From the NCBI GenBank assembly GCA_030616195.1, contig JAUWXW010000037.1, forward strand, positions 1 to 9,953: a stretch of DNA of 9,953 nt, written 5' to 3'. The position numbers and the translations under genes are program-made. Source of the DNA: Chloroflexota bacterium (lineage in GTDB: Bacteria; Chloroflexota; Dehalococcoidia; RBG-13-53-26). The notes under the pieces are model-generated. The model made no database searches, had not been told where the DNA came from, and worked only from the letters and a program-made list of their open reading frames with translations. Below, one piece after another: positions 1 through 7,023 of the stretch (position 1 is the stretch's first letter; every line of letters begins with the position of its first letter).

Positions 1-653
1 CGGTAGCGGACCCTCAACCCCTCCTCCTCGGGCTCGAGGTGAATATCAGAAGCCCTGTCCCTTATCGCTTGCATGATGAGGAGATCAATAGCCCGAACAA
101 CAGGAGCTTGAGCAATGGCGTCAGCCGAGAGCCTGGTTTCAGATAATCCGTGTACCACTGACCGAGTGGGGATCGAAGCGAGTTGCTTTTCAATCTCGCT
201 GCCTGATCGATAATTACGATCAATCGCCTCTTGAATATCTGCGGGAATGCCCAGCACCGGCTCAATTCTCTTCTTGACAACGAGTGCCAGGTCGTCGATG
301 GCGTCAATGTCTGCCGGGTCTTCCATGGCGATTACCAGCACACCATCGGTTGCGTCCAGTGGCACCACGTTATATTTCCTGGCTACCGACTCGGAAATCA
401 TCTCCACTGCCCTGGGGTCAAATTGCTGCTTCTTGAGGTTAACAAAGGGGATGTTCAATCGAAGGCTGAGAAACATTGCCAGTTGTTGATGGTTGATCAG
501 TCCCTGTTCTATCAGGATGTGTTCTACTTTTCGACCGTCCCTCAGGGCAACAGCCGACGCGTCGCGCAACTGAGCCTCGGTAACCAGCTCTGCCTCTACC
601 AGCATCTCACCGACACTGCTCTTTCGTGCTCCGGTGCCTCTAGACACGCTCAT
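1..653 (-). CDS. PilB/GspE-family type IV pilus or type II secretion ATPase, N-terminal part (cut by left edge)
   Basis: I translated this frame directly: it is open for 217 codons from ATG at 651-653 to the window edge, so the catalytic half is outside. Residues about 12-72 form a GspE/MshE-type N-terminal domain made of two repeated helical motifs (GEMLVEAELVTEAQL, then EHILIEQGLINHQQL) ending in LNIPFVNL. Residues about 75-147 continue this domain (KYNVVPL, then VLVIAMEDPADIDAIDDL). Residues 183-217 start the second domain with the hallmark APVVRAIDLL and RASDIHLEP...LRVRY, typical of PilB/GspE just before the RecA-like ATPase core. Proteins of this family are cytoplasmic hexameric motors that power pilus polymerisation or pseudopilus extrusion. 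An AAGAAGG sequence about 7 bases upstream serves as ribosome binding site. It lies 87 bases downstream of a coiled-coil gene on the same strand and is probably cotranscribed with it. Walker motifs are not in the window, so PilB cannot be separated from GspE. Confidence 0.9.
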   Translation of the reverse strand, partial: MSVSRGTGARKSSVGEMLVEAELVTEAQLRDASAVALRDGRKVEHILIEQGLINHQQLAMFLSLRLNIPFVNLKKQQFDPRAVEMISESVARKYNVVPLDATDGVLVIAMEDPADIDAIDDLALVVKKRIEPVLGIPADIQEAIDRNYRSGSEIEKQLASIPTRSVVHGLSETRLSADAIAQAPVVRAIDLLIMQAIRDRASDIHLEPEEEGLRVRY

Positions 654-740
654 TTCTCAGCCTTCTTCAGGTTAACATATTGAATGATTAAACATCAATA
701 TAGAAAGGAACAAGTGTTCTTGGAGATAATCCATGACTGG

Positions 741-1958
741 CTACTTTCGAGTTCTCAGGGGTATGGTGATTTTCCTGAGATCTTTCTCATGTCCAGCCGC
801 TGCCTTCTTGAGGAAACCCTGCTTTTCAGGAGTGAGTGGAGCTATCTCCACGCCCGGTATCCCAGTCAGTATAGACACCAGGGCTGCTGGCTCCTCCAGA
901 AGGACTGTTATGGTGGTGCCCTTGTCATAGGAGCCCAGCGTTCGCAGGATCTTCACTTCGGGGATTTCCTGCAGGCTACCCAGGATCCTGGACATTACGG
1001 ATAATTCCACGGGCGGAACCAAGTTTATCTCAATCTCGCCCTGAAGGTCGCCCATATAGGCAGCCGGGAGTTCCACTTTTGGTTCCGGGGCGGCAAGTTT
1101 GGGCTCCGCCTCCTCTGCGGGGTGTTCCTCGGTTACCGTCTGTGGAGGGCGCTCTTCACCTCCTGCGCCTATCTCCCCAGCCACCGGTGGCGGGGGAGGG
1201 GGCTCAGCGACCACTTTTTCCTCTGAAGGTACCTCCCTGACGATGTCTTCCTTCGAAGAAACCTCAAAAAAGACCTCTTCTTCCTTTGCAACTAACACCT
1301 CTTCGGGTATTTCAATCTTCACCCCAGCAAGCGAAGCGGCTTTGGCCATCTCCGCGGCGAGGACAGAGGGCACGGCTTCATATGCCTCTAGTTCCAGGGC
1401 CTCTCTCCGCCACAGTTCTACAATTTTACCCTTCCACTTGGCCTCCACGTCATGCCCGTCGGCCAGCAAGTCCCGCAGAGCGGAAAGGATCTGGTCGTAA
1501 ACCTTGATGAACTGCCCCTTGAGGTCGTTCTCTATTGCCGCCCTGGCCCTGATAAGAAATAGCTGAGCCCGCTGTTTAGCCTCTGTCTCAATGGAATGAG
1601 CCTTCCTGTGTGTCCCGTCAAGGATGTCATCCGCTTCCCTCCGGGTCACGTCTTGAGCTGTCTTCTTTGCCACTGCTATCATTTCCTGGGCTCTTTGATT
1701 CGCCCGGGCAACAGTGGCAGTCGCATTTGCCTCAGCCTCCTCTTTTGCCCTGGCCTTAGTCTCTGCTGCTAACTTGTCACCCTCTATAGCTGCCTTTTCA
1801 GAGAGTGTCCCCAGCGAAAGAAAGTGCTCTTGTCTCTCGACCAAGGCTCTATATTTGGCCATCAATTCGCCGACAAACCTGACTATCTGCTCCTCATCCA
1901 GTCCTCCCTTGACGATATCTATCTCCTGTCCCCACAATCGCCTCGTTCTATTCTGCAT
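741..1958 (-). CDS. DivIVA-like coiled-coil protein with a C-terminal alpha/beta domain
   Basis: This is a 405-residue cytoplasmic protein with no signal peptide or membrane segment. Residues 8-40 (LWGQEIDIVKGGLDEEQIVRF) resemble the DivIVA pattern of a hydrophobic-Asp-hydrophobic turn, Gly, then an acidic helix ending in F. Residues about 40-205 are charged, Ala/Glu/Lys/Arg-rich and almost surely a long coiled coil. Residues 215-300 are a flexible acidic, proline-rich linker with a run of six prolines. Residues about 306-375 have alternating strand/helix character (beta-alpha-beta-beta-alpha-beta by eye), like a small ferredoxin-like fold. The first 205 residues match the next gene upstream (2043-2936), so the two are tandem duplicates, but only this copy has the C-terminal domain. 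GGGAGGTG directly before the ATG supports the start. The pilus/secretion ATPase gene follows on the same strand. A scaffold or polar-localisation role is inference. Resemblance to V-ATPase E-type stalks or flotillin-type coiled coils is possible because of composition alone. Confidence 0.8.
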   Translation of the reverse strand: MQNRTRRLWGQEIDIVKGGLDEEQIVRFVGELMAKYRALVERQEHFLSLGTLSEKAAIEGDKLAAETKARAKEEAEANATATVARANQRAQEMIAVAKKTAQDVTRREADDILDGTHRKAHSIETEAKQRAQLFLIRARAAIENDLKGQFIKVYDQILSALRDLLADGHDVEAKWKGKIVELWRREALELEAYEAVPSVLAAEMAKAASLAGVKIEIPEEVLVAKEEEVFFEVSSKEDIVREVPSEEKVVAEPPPPPPVAGEIGAGGEERPPQTVTEEHPAEEAEPKLAAPEPKVELPAAYMGDLQGEIEINLVPPVELSVMSRILGSLQEIPEVKILRTLGSYDKGTTITVLLEEPAALVSILTGIPGVEIAPLTPEKQGFLKKAAAGHEKDLRKITIPLRTRK

Positions 1959-2042
1959 GGCACCTCCCTTCGGGTGAGCTAAACACTGCCTTGTAGCATT
2001 TGCCTGTTGCCTGCTTGGATCAAGACCTCGCTACCTATGCTC

Positions 2043-2936
2043 CTACTCCTCCCCCTCTTCAACCTCTTCAGCCATTTCAGCCTCAGCTCCACCCTCTGTC
2101 ACAGCTAGCGGGGGGGTTCTCGCTATCTCCGCGCTAAGAGCCGAGCGCCCTGCCTCATATCCCTCTAACTCAAATCTCTCCCTCTTGCGCAGTTGCCCGG
2201 TCCTGTCCTTCCATTCCAGCTCAAGTCGGTTACCCTCGCCCAGCACGTTTACTAAGGCAGAGATAAGTCTGTAGTAAGCCTCTTTGACCTCCTCCCTGAG
2301 ATCGCCCTCTATTGACTCCCTGCTCCTGATAAGGAATAGTTGACCTTGCTGCTTAGCCTGTAACTCAATGATGGCAGCCTTTCTAAGAGCCGCCTGGAGG
2401 ATACCCTGCACTTCCTGCTGGGTCGCTTCTTGGGCTGCCTTCTTGGCCTCCGCCATCATTTCTTGGGTTCTCTGGTTAGCTTCGGCAGTAATCCTTGCTG
2501 CTTCTGCTTCGGCCTCACTCCTTGCCCTTGCCTTGATGCCTGCTGCTGTTTTGTCAGCCTCTATGGCCGCCCTTTCAGTGAGTGACCCGAGGGAAAGAAA
2601 GTTCTTCTGTTGCTCCTCTAAGGCCCTGCATTTGCTCATCAAGTTGTCTACAAACCCAACTACCTGCTCCTCAGATAGTCCTTCATCCACAATGTCGAAC
2701 TCCTGCCCCCACAGTGGCTTCTTCGCCGGTTTCACCCCGAGTGCCTCTGGGCGAGTGAAAAGCTGCTGTGCCTCTTCTGCCGGCGGGGCAAATCGCTCCA
2801 CGTCTTCCGCGGGGCGAGCAGGCTGCTGCCGTGTGGCTTCAGCAGGACCGGTTGGTTTAGATGCTCCCAGCCGGGGAGTTAAGAACTCCTTCACTGAACG
2901 GAACGCTCGCTTCCAGAACGGATCCTTGTTATCCAT
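2043..2936 (-). CDS. DivIVA-like coiled-coil protein with basic amphipathic N-terminus
   Basis: This 297-residue protein is a tandem paralog of the product of 741-1958. Residues 1-20 (DPFWKRAFRSVKEFL) could form a basic amphipathic helix of the kind that binds membrane surfaces. Residues 22-72 are a low-complexity Pro/Ala linker. Residues 75-105 carry the shared motif LWGQEFDIVDEGLSEEQVVGF with DivIVA-like character, and residues 105-275 are a predicted coiled coil. The tail (from about 283) is strongly acidic, ending EEVEEGEE. It lacks the C-terminal domain and proline run of its partner. AGGAGG lies three bases from the ATG, a short spacing but a strong match. It is the first gene of a probable three-gene minus-strand operon ending in a PilB/GspE ATPase, with a TTGACA promoter about 85-110 bases upstream. 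I infer a membrane-associated scaffold; the sequence shows no enzyme motif. Confidence 0.78.
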   Translation of the reverse strand: MDNKDPFWKRAFRSVKEFLTPRLGASKPTGPAEATRQQPARPAEDVERFAPPAEEAQQLFTRPEALGVKPAKKPLWGQEFDIVDEGLSEEQVVGFVDNLMSKCRALEEQQKNFLSLGSLTERAAIEADKTAAGIKARARSEAEAEAARITAEANQRTQEMMAEAKKAAQEATQQEVQGILQAALRKAAIIELQAKQQGQLFLIRSRESIEGDLREEVKEAYYRLISALVNVLGEGNRLELEWKDRTGQLRKRERFELEGYEAGRSALSAEIARTPPLAVTEGGAEAEMAEEVEEGEE

Positions 2937-3019
2937 TTTCCTCCTCTTTTGCTGGGACGGATATCTTTCTTATCGGATAGATACGTAGGTCAGCGCTATT
3001 CGATTCTCCTAGTAACACG

Positions 3020-3048
3020 ACCATATAACAAGTAACACAATTTGTCAA
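3020..3048 (-). promoter_or_regulatory. Promoter for the coiled-coil/PilB operon
   Basis: On the minus strand a perfect -35 box TTGACA (3048-3043) is followed after 17 bases by TATGGT (3025-3020), which matches four of six -10 positions. Transcription would begin near 3013, leaving a leader of about 75 bases before the ATG at 2936. The spacing and perfect -35 make a housekeeping sigma-factor promoter likely. The first two genes and the ATPase are close enough to share it. Confidence 0.6.
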
Positions 3049-3210
3049 CTGCTCAGACAATGAATATGGGGAGCCAAAAGGCTCAAGGCAGAGGTATGCT
3101 TCGTACATGAACTGAGGAACCTAGGTGTCAATTGTCGACTGACTGCGGTAACCCTGTAAGCGGCAGGCTATATGCGCTCAGGGTGAGGCATAGGCTGTAA
3201 CACGGGGGTA

Positions 3211-3240
3211 TTGAATGTTTCACCGCTCATGTTCTATAAT
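3211..3240 (+). promoter_or_regulatory. Promoter for the AmmB/MEMO gene
   Basis: TTGAAT (3211-3216) and a perfect TATAAT (3235-3240) are separated by 18 bases. Expected transcription start is about 3246-3248, only about ten bases before the ATG at 3258. The weak GGGG ribosome binding sequence (3248-3251) would then lie at the very 5' end of the message, so translation may be near-leaderless. Confidence 0.6.
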
Positions 3241-3257
3241 GCGCACAGGGGCAAGAC

Positions 3258-4097
3258 ATGAGAAAGCCTGTGGTGGCTGGTTCTTGGTATGCCGGCTCAG
3301 CGGAAGGGCTGCGTCGGCAGATTGAAGGTTGCTTCCAACATCCCCTGGGGCCGGGGGCGCTTCCCGGCGAGCCCAAGACAAAGGAAAGACGCACCCTGGG
3401 GTTGGTTAGCCCTCACGCCGGGTACCCGTACTCCGGACCTGTAGCGTCTCACGGCTTCCTCCATCTAGCCTCAGAGCCTAAGCCCCAGACAGTGGTCGTT
3501 TTGGGTCCTAGTCATACCGGGCTGGGTGCCACAGTGGCTGTCAGCGAAGAGGACAGGTGGCAGACGCCTCTTGGTGATATTGAGTTAGACAGCGGAGTAG
3601 GAGAGGCGATCGTTTCTGCTTCACGTTGGGCCGAATGGGATGACCTTGGCCATGCTCGGGAACATTCCGTCGAGCTTCAGTTACCTTTCCTGCAGTACAT
3701 TTACGATGCCGGATTTCGGGTTGTTCTCATCACTATGCTCAGGCAGAGTTTAGAGGTTAGCCAGGACCTAGGGAAGGCCATTGCTACTGCTTTGAAGGGG
3801 AAGGATGGGATAGTAATTGCCAGCTCTGATTTCACTCATTACGAACCACGCTCACTAGCAAGCAAGAAAGACCACCTGGCCATAGAGGCAATCCTTGCTC
3901 TGGACCCGAAGCGGTTGGCTGAAGTGGTAGATAGCCATGATATCAGCATGTGCGGCCCCGGACCAGTGATGACGATGATCACTGCCTGCAAACAGCTAGG
4001 AGCAACCCAGGCTCGCCTGTTGCGTTACGCCGACTCAGGGGATATAACCGGCGATTCCCACGTGGTGGGCTATGCCTCTTTGGCAGTATCCTCCTGA
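3258..4097 (+). CDS. amrB: AmmeMemoRadiSam system protein B (MEMO1 family)
   Basis: This 279-residue protein aligns in style over its full length with the MEMO/AmmB family, relatives of class III extradiol dioxygenases. The N-terminus KPVVAGSWYAG is the family signature. Candidate metal-site or pocket residues by position are H53 in SPHAGYPYSG, H86 in LGPSHTG, the motif EHSVELQLPFL (135-145), D191 and H194 in SSDFTHYEP, and C232 in MCGPGPV. The C-terminus has GDSHVVGYAS. The family is often encoded with an AMMECR1 protein and a radical SAM enzyme, but neither is in this window, and the biochemical role of bacterial AmmB is poorly defined. The gene starts close behind a TATAAT promoter with a very short leader. 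Its last 28 bases overlap the 3' end of the oppositely oriented Rieske-like gene. Family assignment is firm, function is not. Confidence 0.93.
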   Translation: MRKPVVAGSWYAGSAEGLRRQIEGCFQHPLGPGALPGEPKTKERRTLGLVSPHAGYPYSGPVASHGFLHLASEPKPQTVVVLGPSHTGLGATVAVSEEDRWQTPLGDIELDSGVGEAIVSASRWAEWDDLGHAREHSVELQLPFLQYIYDAGFRVVLITMLRQSLEVSQDLGKAIATALKGKDGIVIASSDFTHYEPRSLASKKDHLAIEAILALDPKRLAEVVDSHDISMCGPGPVMTMITACKQLGATQARLLRYADSGDITGDSHVVGYASLAVSS

Positions 4098-4669
4098 CCG
4101 GCAGCTTCTTCGGCGGTCTCGGCCGGTTCTGGAGATTCTTCAGCAGTCTCCGCCTCGGCCACAACTTCTTCGGCGGCCTCTGCCTCAGCCACAACTTCTT
4201 CAGCGGCCTCTGCCTTCTCCACAGCTTCTTCAGCGACCTCAACGGCAAGCGTGATCAGAAGATCCCCCTCGCTGAGCGCTACTTCATGGCGCGTCAAGCA
4301 CGCCTCGGCCTTGGCCGGGCCGCTGAGTCTGTTCCCCTCATAGTCGAAGGTCGACTGGCCGAGACTGGAGCAGCGCAACACAGGTTGCCCGGGATCAGGA
4401 CCAGGCACCGGATCAAGCCTACGGTGTAGCCAGTGTGTACAGCGGTTGGTGAAGGCAAGGTATTGGTCATTCTCGGTTCTGACCAGGAGGATGGACTTGC
4501 GAAGCCCCTTGCCCTTAAGAAAGACGCCCTTTCCGGCTTCGGCCAGTTCAGGCATCTCGCTGAGTTTTACTCGGACCTGGTTCTCCTCAAGGCTCCACAG
4601 TTCGGATGGCAGGGCTTTTGTTTCGCAAACACCAAATAATCTCTTGAAGAAATTGCAAATGCTGCGCAT
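4070..4669 (-). CDS. Rieske-like [2Fe-2S] protein with a missing ligand and an Ala/Glu repeat tail
   Basis: This is a 199-residue protein. Residues 30-145 have the Rieske ferredoxin layout: a strand-rich start (VRVKLSEMPEL), YLAFTNRCTH with C77 and H79, RLDPVPG, then LRCSSLGQSTFDYEGNRLSG, and a final strand GDLLITLAVEV. Rieske clusters need two Cys and two His. Here C77, H79 and C100 are present, but the expected last His (CxxH) is Leu103 (codon CTC, one base from CAC). Residues 144-199 are an acidic tail of about ten-residue units such as EAAEEVVAEA, encoded by a 30-bp DNA repeat. The AGGAGGG site six bases before ATG supports the start. A TTGACA promoter lies upstream. The 3' end overlaps the AmmB gene by 28 bases. 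Redox function is uncertain: it may bind an altered cluster or none. No membrane segment is seen. The family call is fairly firm and the activity doubtful. Confidence 0.75.
   Translation of the reverse strand: MRSICNFFKRLFGVCETKALPSELWSLEENQVRVKLSEMPELAEAGKGVFLKGKGLRKSILLVRTENDQYLAFTNRCTHWLHRRLDPVPGPDPGQPVLRCSSLGQSTFDYEGNRLSGPAKAEACLTRHEVALSEGDLLITLAVEVAEEAVEKAEAAEEVVAEAEAAEEVVAEAETAEESPEPAETAEEAAGQEDTAKEA
4099..4242 (-). repeat. 30-bp tandem repeat inside the Rieske-like gene
   Basis: Five imperfect 30-bp units are anchored on a plus-strand CTTCTTC-like core that recurs near 4105, 4135 (as ATTCTTC), 4165, 4195 and 4225. The two central units (near 4160-4219) are the most alike. On the coding (minus) strand they give ten-residue Ala/Glu/Val units. 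The period is a multiple of three, so changes in copy number would keep the frame. Confidence 0.8.
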
Positions 4670-4785
4670 ATTTTCCCTCCTTTCTGGAATTATCTCAATA
4701 TGGCTGGGCCATATTATTACCCAGGGTTTGGAAGATAAGTGGCAATATGCGTATGACTTTTTCCACTGCGTATTAACAGCTCAAT

Positions 4786-4813
4786 AATATAGGCCTTGTT
4801 TATGATCTGTCAA
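4786..4813 (-). promoter_or_regulatory. Promoter for the Rieske-like gene
   Basis: On the minus strand TTGACA (4813-4808) and TATATT (4791-4786) are 16 bases apart. The start would be near 4779, giving a leader of about 110 bases. The elements lie within and between the arms of a perfect inverted repeat (4791-4818), which may be an operator. Confidence 0.55.
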
Positions 4814-4818
4814 GGCCT
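4791..4818. terminator. Perfect 8-bp inverted repeat: terminator or operator
   Basis: AGGCCTTG (4791-4798) and CAAGGCCT (4811-4818) are exact inverted arms around a 12-base loop, 41 bases past the uvrB stop. On the minus strand the stem is followed by ATATTATT, a weak U-tract. On the plus strand it is followed by TTGTGTTTG. It may end uvrB transcription. Because the arms coincide with the -35 and -10 region of the next promoter, it could instead bind a repressor. The sequence does not decide between these. Confidence 0.45.
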
Positions 4819-4858
4819 TTGTGTTTGTGCGCCAGGAAATTGTTGGCAGGGTGGAGCA

Positions 4859-6829
4859 TTAGAGTAAGTCCCTTCTCAGCTCAATGATGCGGTCACGCAG
4901 TAGGGCTGCCTTTTCAAACTCCAGGTTTCTGGCAGCGGTCTTCATCTGAGATTCTAGCTCCTTGATCAGACGGGCCACTTCATCCTTCGAGGCGGGCGTA
5001 GCTGTGGTGTAGGGAGCACGGGGCTCAGCTATGGCTTTTACCCGATCGGTTATATCCTTTATTGCTTTTCTTATGCCCTGAGGGGTGATGCCCTTTTCTC
5101 GGTTGTAAGCTTCCTGGACTCTGCGACGCCGATAGGTCTCGTCAATGGCAGCCTTCATTGATTTGGTGATGCGGTCGGCATACATGATGACATGACCATC
5201 AACGTGGCGGGCGGCACGCCCCATGGTTTGAACCAGGGCTCCTTCTGACCTCAGGTAGCCCTCTTTATCAGCGTCAAGTATAGCTACCAGACTCACCTCG
5301 GGCAGGTCAAGGCCCTCTCGAAGGAGATTTATGCCGACAACCACGTCGTACACGCCAAGGCGAAGATCGCGCAGAATCTCCACCCTGTTCAGTGTGTCTA
5401 TCTCAGAATGAAGGTAATGCGTCCTTACCCCCATTTCCCTCAGATATTCGGCAAGCTCTTCTGCCATTCGCTTGGTCAAGGTGGTCACCAGGCAACGTTC
5501 GCCGCGGTCGACCCGACTCTTAATCTGGTCCAGAAGGTCATCAATCTGCCCTTTGGTAGGTTTGACCTCAATGGTAGGCTCGAGTAAACCGGTGGGGCGG
5601 ACAAGCTGCTCTGCCACTTGCTGGCTATGCTCATATTCATACGGTGCCGGTGTCGCTGACACGTAGATAGCCTGGTTGGCCCGCTGATCAAATTCGTCGA
5701 AGTTCAGAGGGCGATTGTCCAGGGCTGAGGGAAGGCGGAAGCCGTGCTCTACCAGGGTCTCCTTGCGACTCCGATCGCCATGATACATGCCTCTGATCTG
5801 GGGCAGGGTCATGTGTGATTCGTCGATAAGCACCAGGAAGTCGTCGGGGAAATAGTCGAGGAGTGTCCAGGGGGGGCTGCCAGGAGGGCGGCGTGACAGG
5901 TGGCGCGAGTAATTCTCTACTCCGGTGCAGTAGCCCGCTTCCTGAAGCATCTCGATATCATAGTTGGTGCGGGCCTCCAGCCTTTGTGCCTCCAGGAGTT
6001 TCCCCTGGCCTCTAAGCTCCTTCAGCCTTTCCTCCAGTTCGACCCGAATGTCGGCTATAGCGGCCGTTAGCTTATCGTGGGAAGTAACGAAGTGCTTTGC
6101 CGGGTAAATATCTATCTGCTCACGCTCTGCCAGCAGTTCGCCCGTTAGCGGGTCGATCTCCACTATGCGCTCAATTTCGTCACCCCAAAACTGAATACGC
6201 ACTGCCCTCTCTTCGTAAGCAGGCTGGATCTCCAGGGTGTCTCCGCGGATGCGGAATCTGCCTCGGGTGAAATCGACGTCATTCCGCTGATACTGCATGT
6301 CCACCAACTGGCGCACTATCTTGTTTCGATTACGTTTCTCACCTTTAGCCAGGCTGACCACAAAGTTGTGGTACTCCTCTGGCGAGCCCAGCCCGTAGAT
6401 GCAGGAGACCGAAGCCACTATTACCACGTCTCTTCTCTCAAAAAGGGCGCGGGTGGCAGCGTGACGCAGCTTGTCGATTTCCTCGTTTATATCGGTCTCT
6501 TTCTCTATGTACGTGTCCGTTTGGGGGATGTAAGCTTCAGGCTGATAGTAGTCGTAGTAGCTGACGAAGTACTCTACAGCATTGTTGGGGAAGAACTCCT
6601 TGAACTCAGTGCATAACTGGGCAGCTAAAGTCTTGTTATGGCAGATGACCAGGGTGGGCTGTTGCGCCCGCTCGATGATATTAGCCATGGTAAAGGTCTT
6701 GCCGCTTCCGGTTACTCCCAGGAGGGTCTGGCGTCTATAACCCCGGGCTAGCCCCTCCGCTAGCTCCTCTACAGCCTGCGGCTGGTCACCGGTGGGCCTG
6801 AAATCAGAGATGATTTTGAATTGAGACAT
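4859..6829 (-). CDS. uvrB: Excinuclease ABC subunit B
   Basis: UvrB receives damaged DNA from UvrA, verifies the lesion using its beta-hairpin and helicase-like ATPase, and recruits UvrC for incision in nucleotide excision repair. The 656-residue protein is of normal length with all hallmarks. Walker A GVTGSGKT is at 38-45, the aromatic beta-hairpin [17 protein letters not shown] at 91-107, Walker B DESH at 336-339, and SATPAPYE at 391-398. Helicase motif V region [12 protein letters not shown] is at 500-511, motif [10 protein letters not shown] at 534-541, and the C-terminal UVR domain that binds UvrC at about 617-651. The start [19 protein letters not shown] is typical, with a weak GGGAG about ten bases before ATG. 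The gene lies 194 bases downstream of rsmG on the same strand. uvrA and uvrC are not in the window. No SOS box was recognised upstream. Confidence 0.98.
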   Translation of the reverse strand: MSQFKIISDFRPTGDQPQAVEELAEGLARGYRRQTLLGVTGSGKTFTMANIIERAQQPTLVICHNKTLAAQLCTEFKEFFPNNAVEYFVSYYDYYQPEAYIPQTDTYIEKETDINEEIDKLRHAATRALFERRDVVIVASVSCIYGLGSPEEYHNFVVSLAKGEKRNRNKIVRQLVDMQYQRNDVDFTRGRFRIRGDTLEIQPAYEERAVRIQFWGDEIERIVEIDPLTGELLAEREQIDIYPAKHFVTSHDKLTAAIADIRVELEERLKELRGQGKLLEAQRLEARTNYDIEMLQEAGYCTGVENYSRHLSRRPPGSPPWTLLDYFPDDFLVLIDESHMTLPQIRGMYHGDRSRKETLVEHGFRLPSALDNRPLNFDEFDQRANQAIYVSATPAPYEYEHSQQVAEQLVRPTGLLEPTIEVKPTKGQIDDLLDQIKSRVDRGERCLVTTLTKRMAEELAEYLREMGVRTHYLHSEIDTLNRVEILRDLRLGVYDVVVGINLLREGLDLPEVSLVAILDADKEGYLRSEGALVQTMGRAARHVDGHVIMYADRITKSMKAAIDETYRRRRVQEAYNREKGITPQGIRKAIKDITDRVKAIAEPRAPYTTATPASKDEVARLIKELESQMKTAARNLEFEKAALLRDRIIELRRDLL

Positions 6830-7023
6830 ACAGTTAGCGCTCCCGTGTCATTATCGACCTTAGCCCCGATCCGTGGGCGGAAAACAGTTGCTGATCTTTG
6901 GAGATTGCACGGTAGATCATTCCCATATCTATCTTAGAGGCTGCTTTGCCGCCACGCAAGTCGGCAACCTTGCCATAATACGTGGAGTCGCGGATTCGCT
7001 CGGATCATGCTAGGTAATTCTGA

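Larger units (their letters stand above)
2937..3257. other. Divergent intergenic region with two outward promoters
   Basis: This 321-base stretch separates the leftward coiled-coil operon from the rightward AmmB gene. It holds one promoter candidate for each direction, reported separately, and a short hairpin GAGCC-AAAA-GGCTC at 3070-3083 with no T-tract after it on either strand. A 5-bp inverted repeat TTGTC...GACAA (3042-3060) overlaps the leftward -35 box. I see no convincing ORF or structured RNA; the longest ATG frame noted, at 3060, has only 16 codons. Confidence 0.7.

Noticed and set aside
62..307. Minus-strand open frame of 81 codons
   Set aside because: It is another frame within the same ATPase gene; the correct frame runs unbroken from 653 to the edge.
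231..683. Plus-strand open frame of 150 codons
   Set aside because: It lies opposite the PilB/GspE-like N-terminal domain, whose minus-strand translation is clearly family-like; this one has no recognisable motif.
708..719. Short palindrome GAACAAGTGTTC as an operator before the ATPase gene
   Set aside because: It has only five-base arms, no nearby -35/-10 pair, and lies inside a probable operon; chance is the simpler explanation.
3070..3083. Hairpin GAGCC-AAAA-GGCTC as a terminator
   Set aside because: The stem is only five pairs, there is no T-tract on either strand, and it lies between divergent genes where no terminator is expected.
3979..4248. Minus-strand open frame with KKLWRRQRPL repeats
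   Set aside because: It is an out-of-frame reading of the Ala/Glu repeat in the Rieske-like gene, and has no independent support.
3950..4429. Plus-strand open frame of 159 codons across the AmmB end and the repeat
   Set aside because: It is rich in repeated Phe/Gly/Leu as a product of the 30-bp repeat read on the wrong strand, and it overlaps two better-supported genes.
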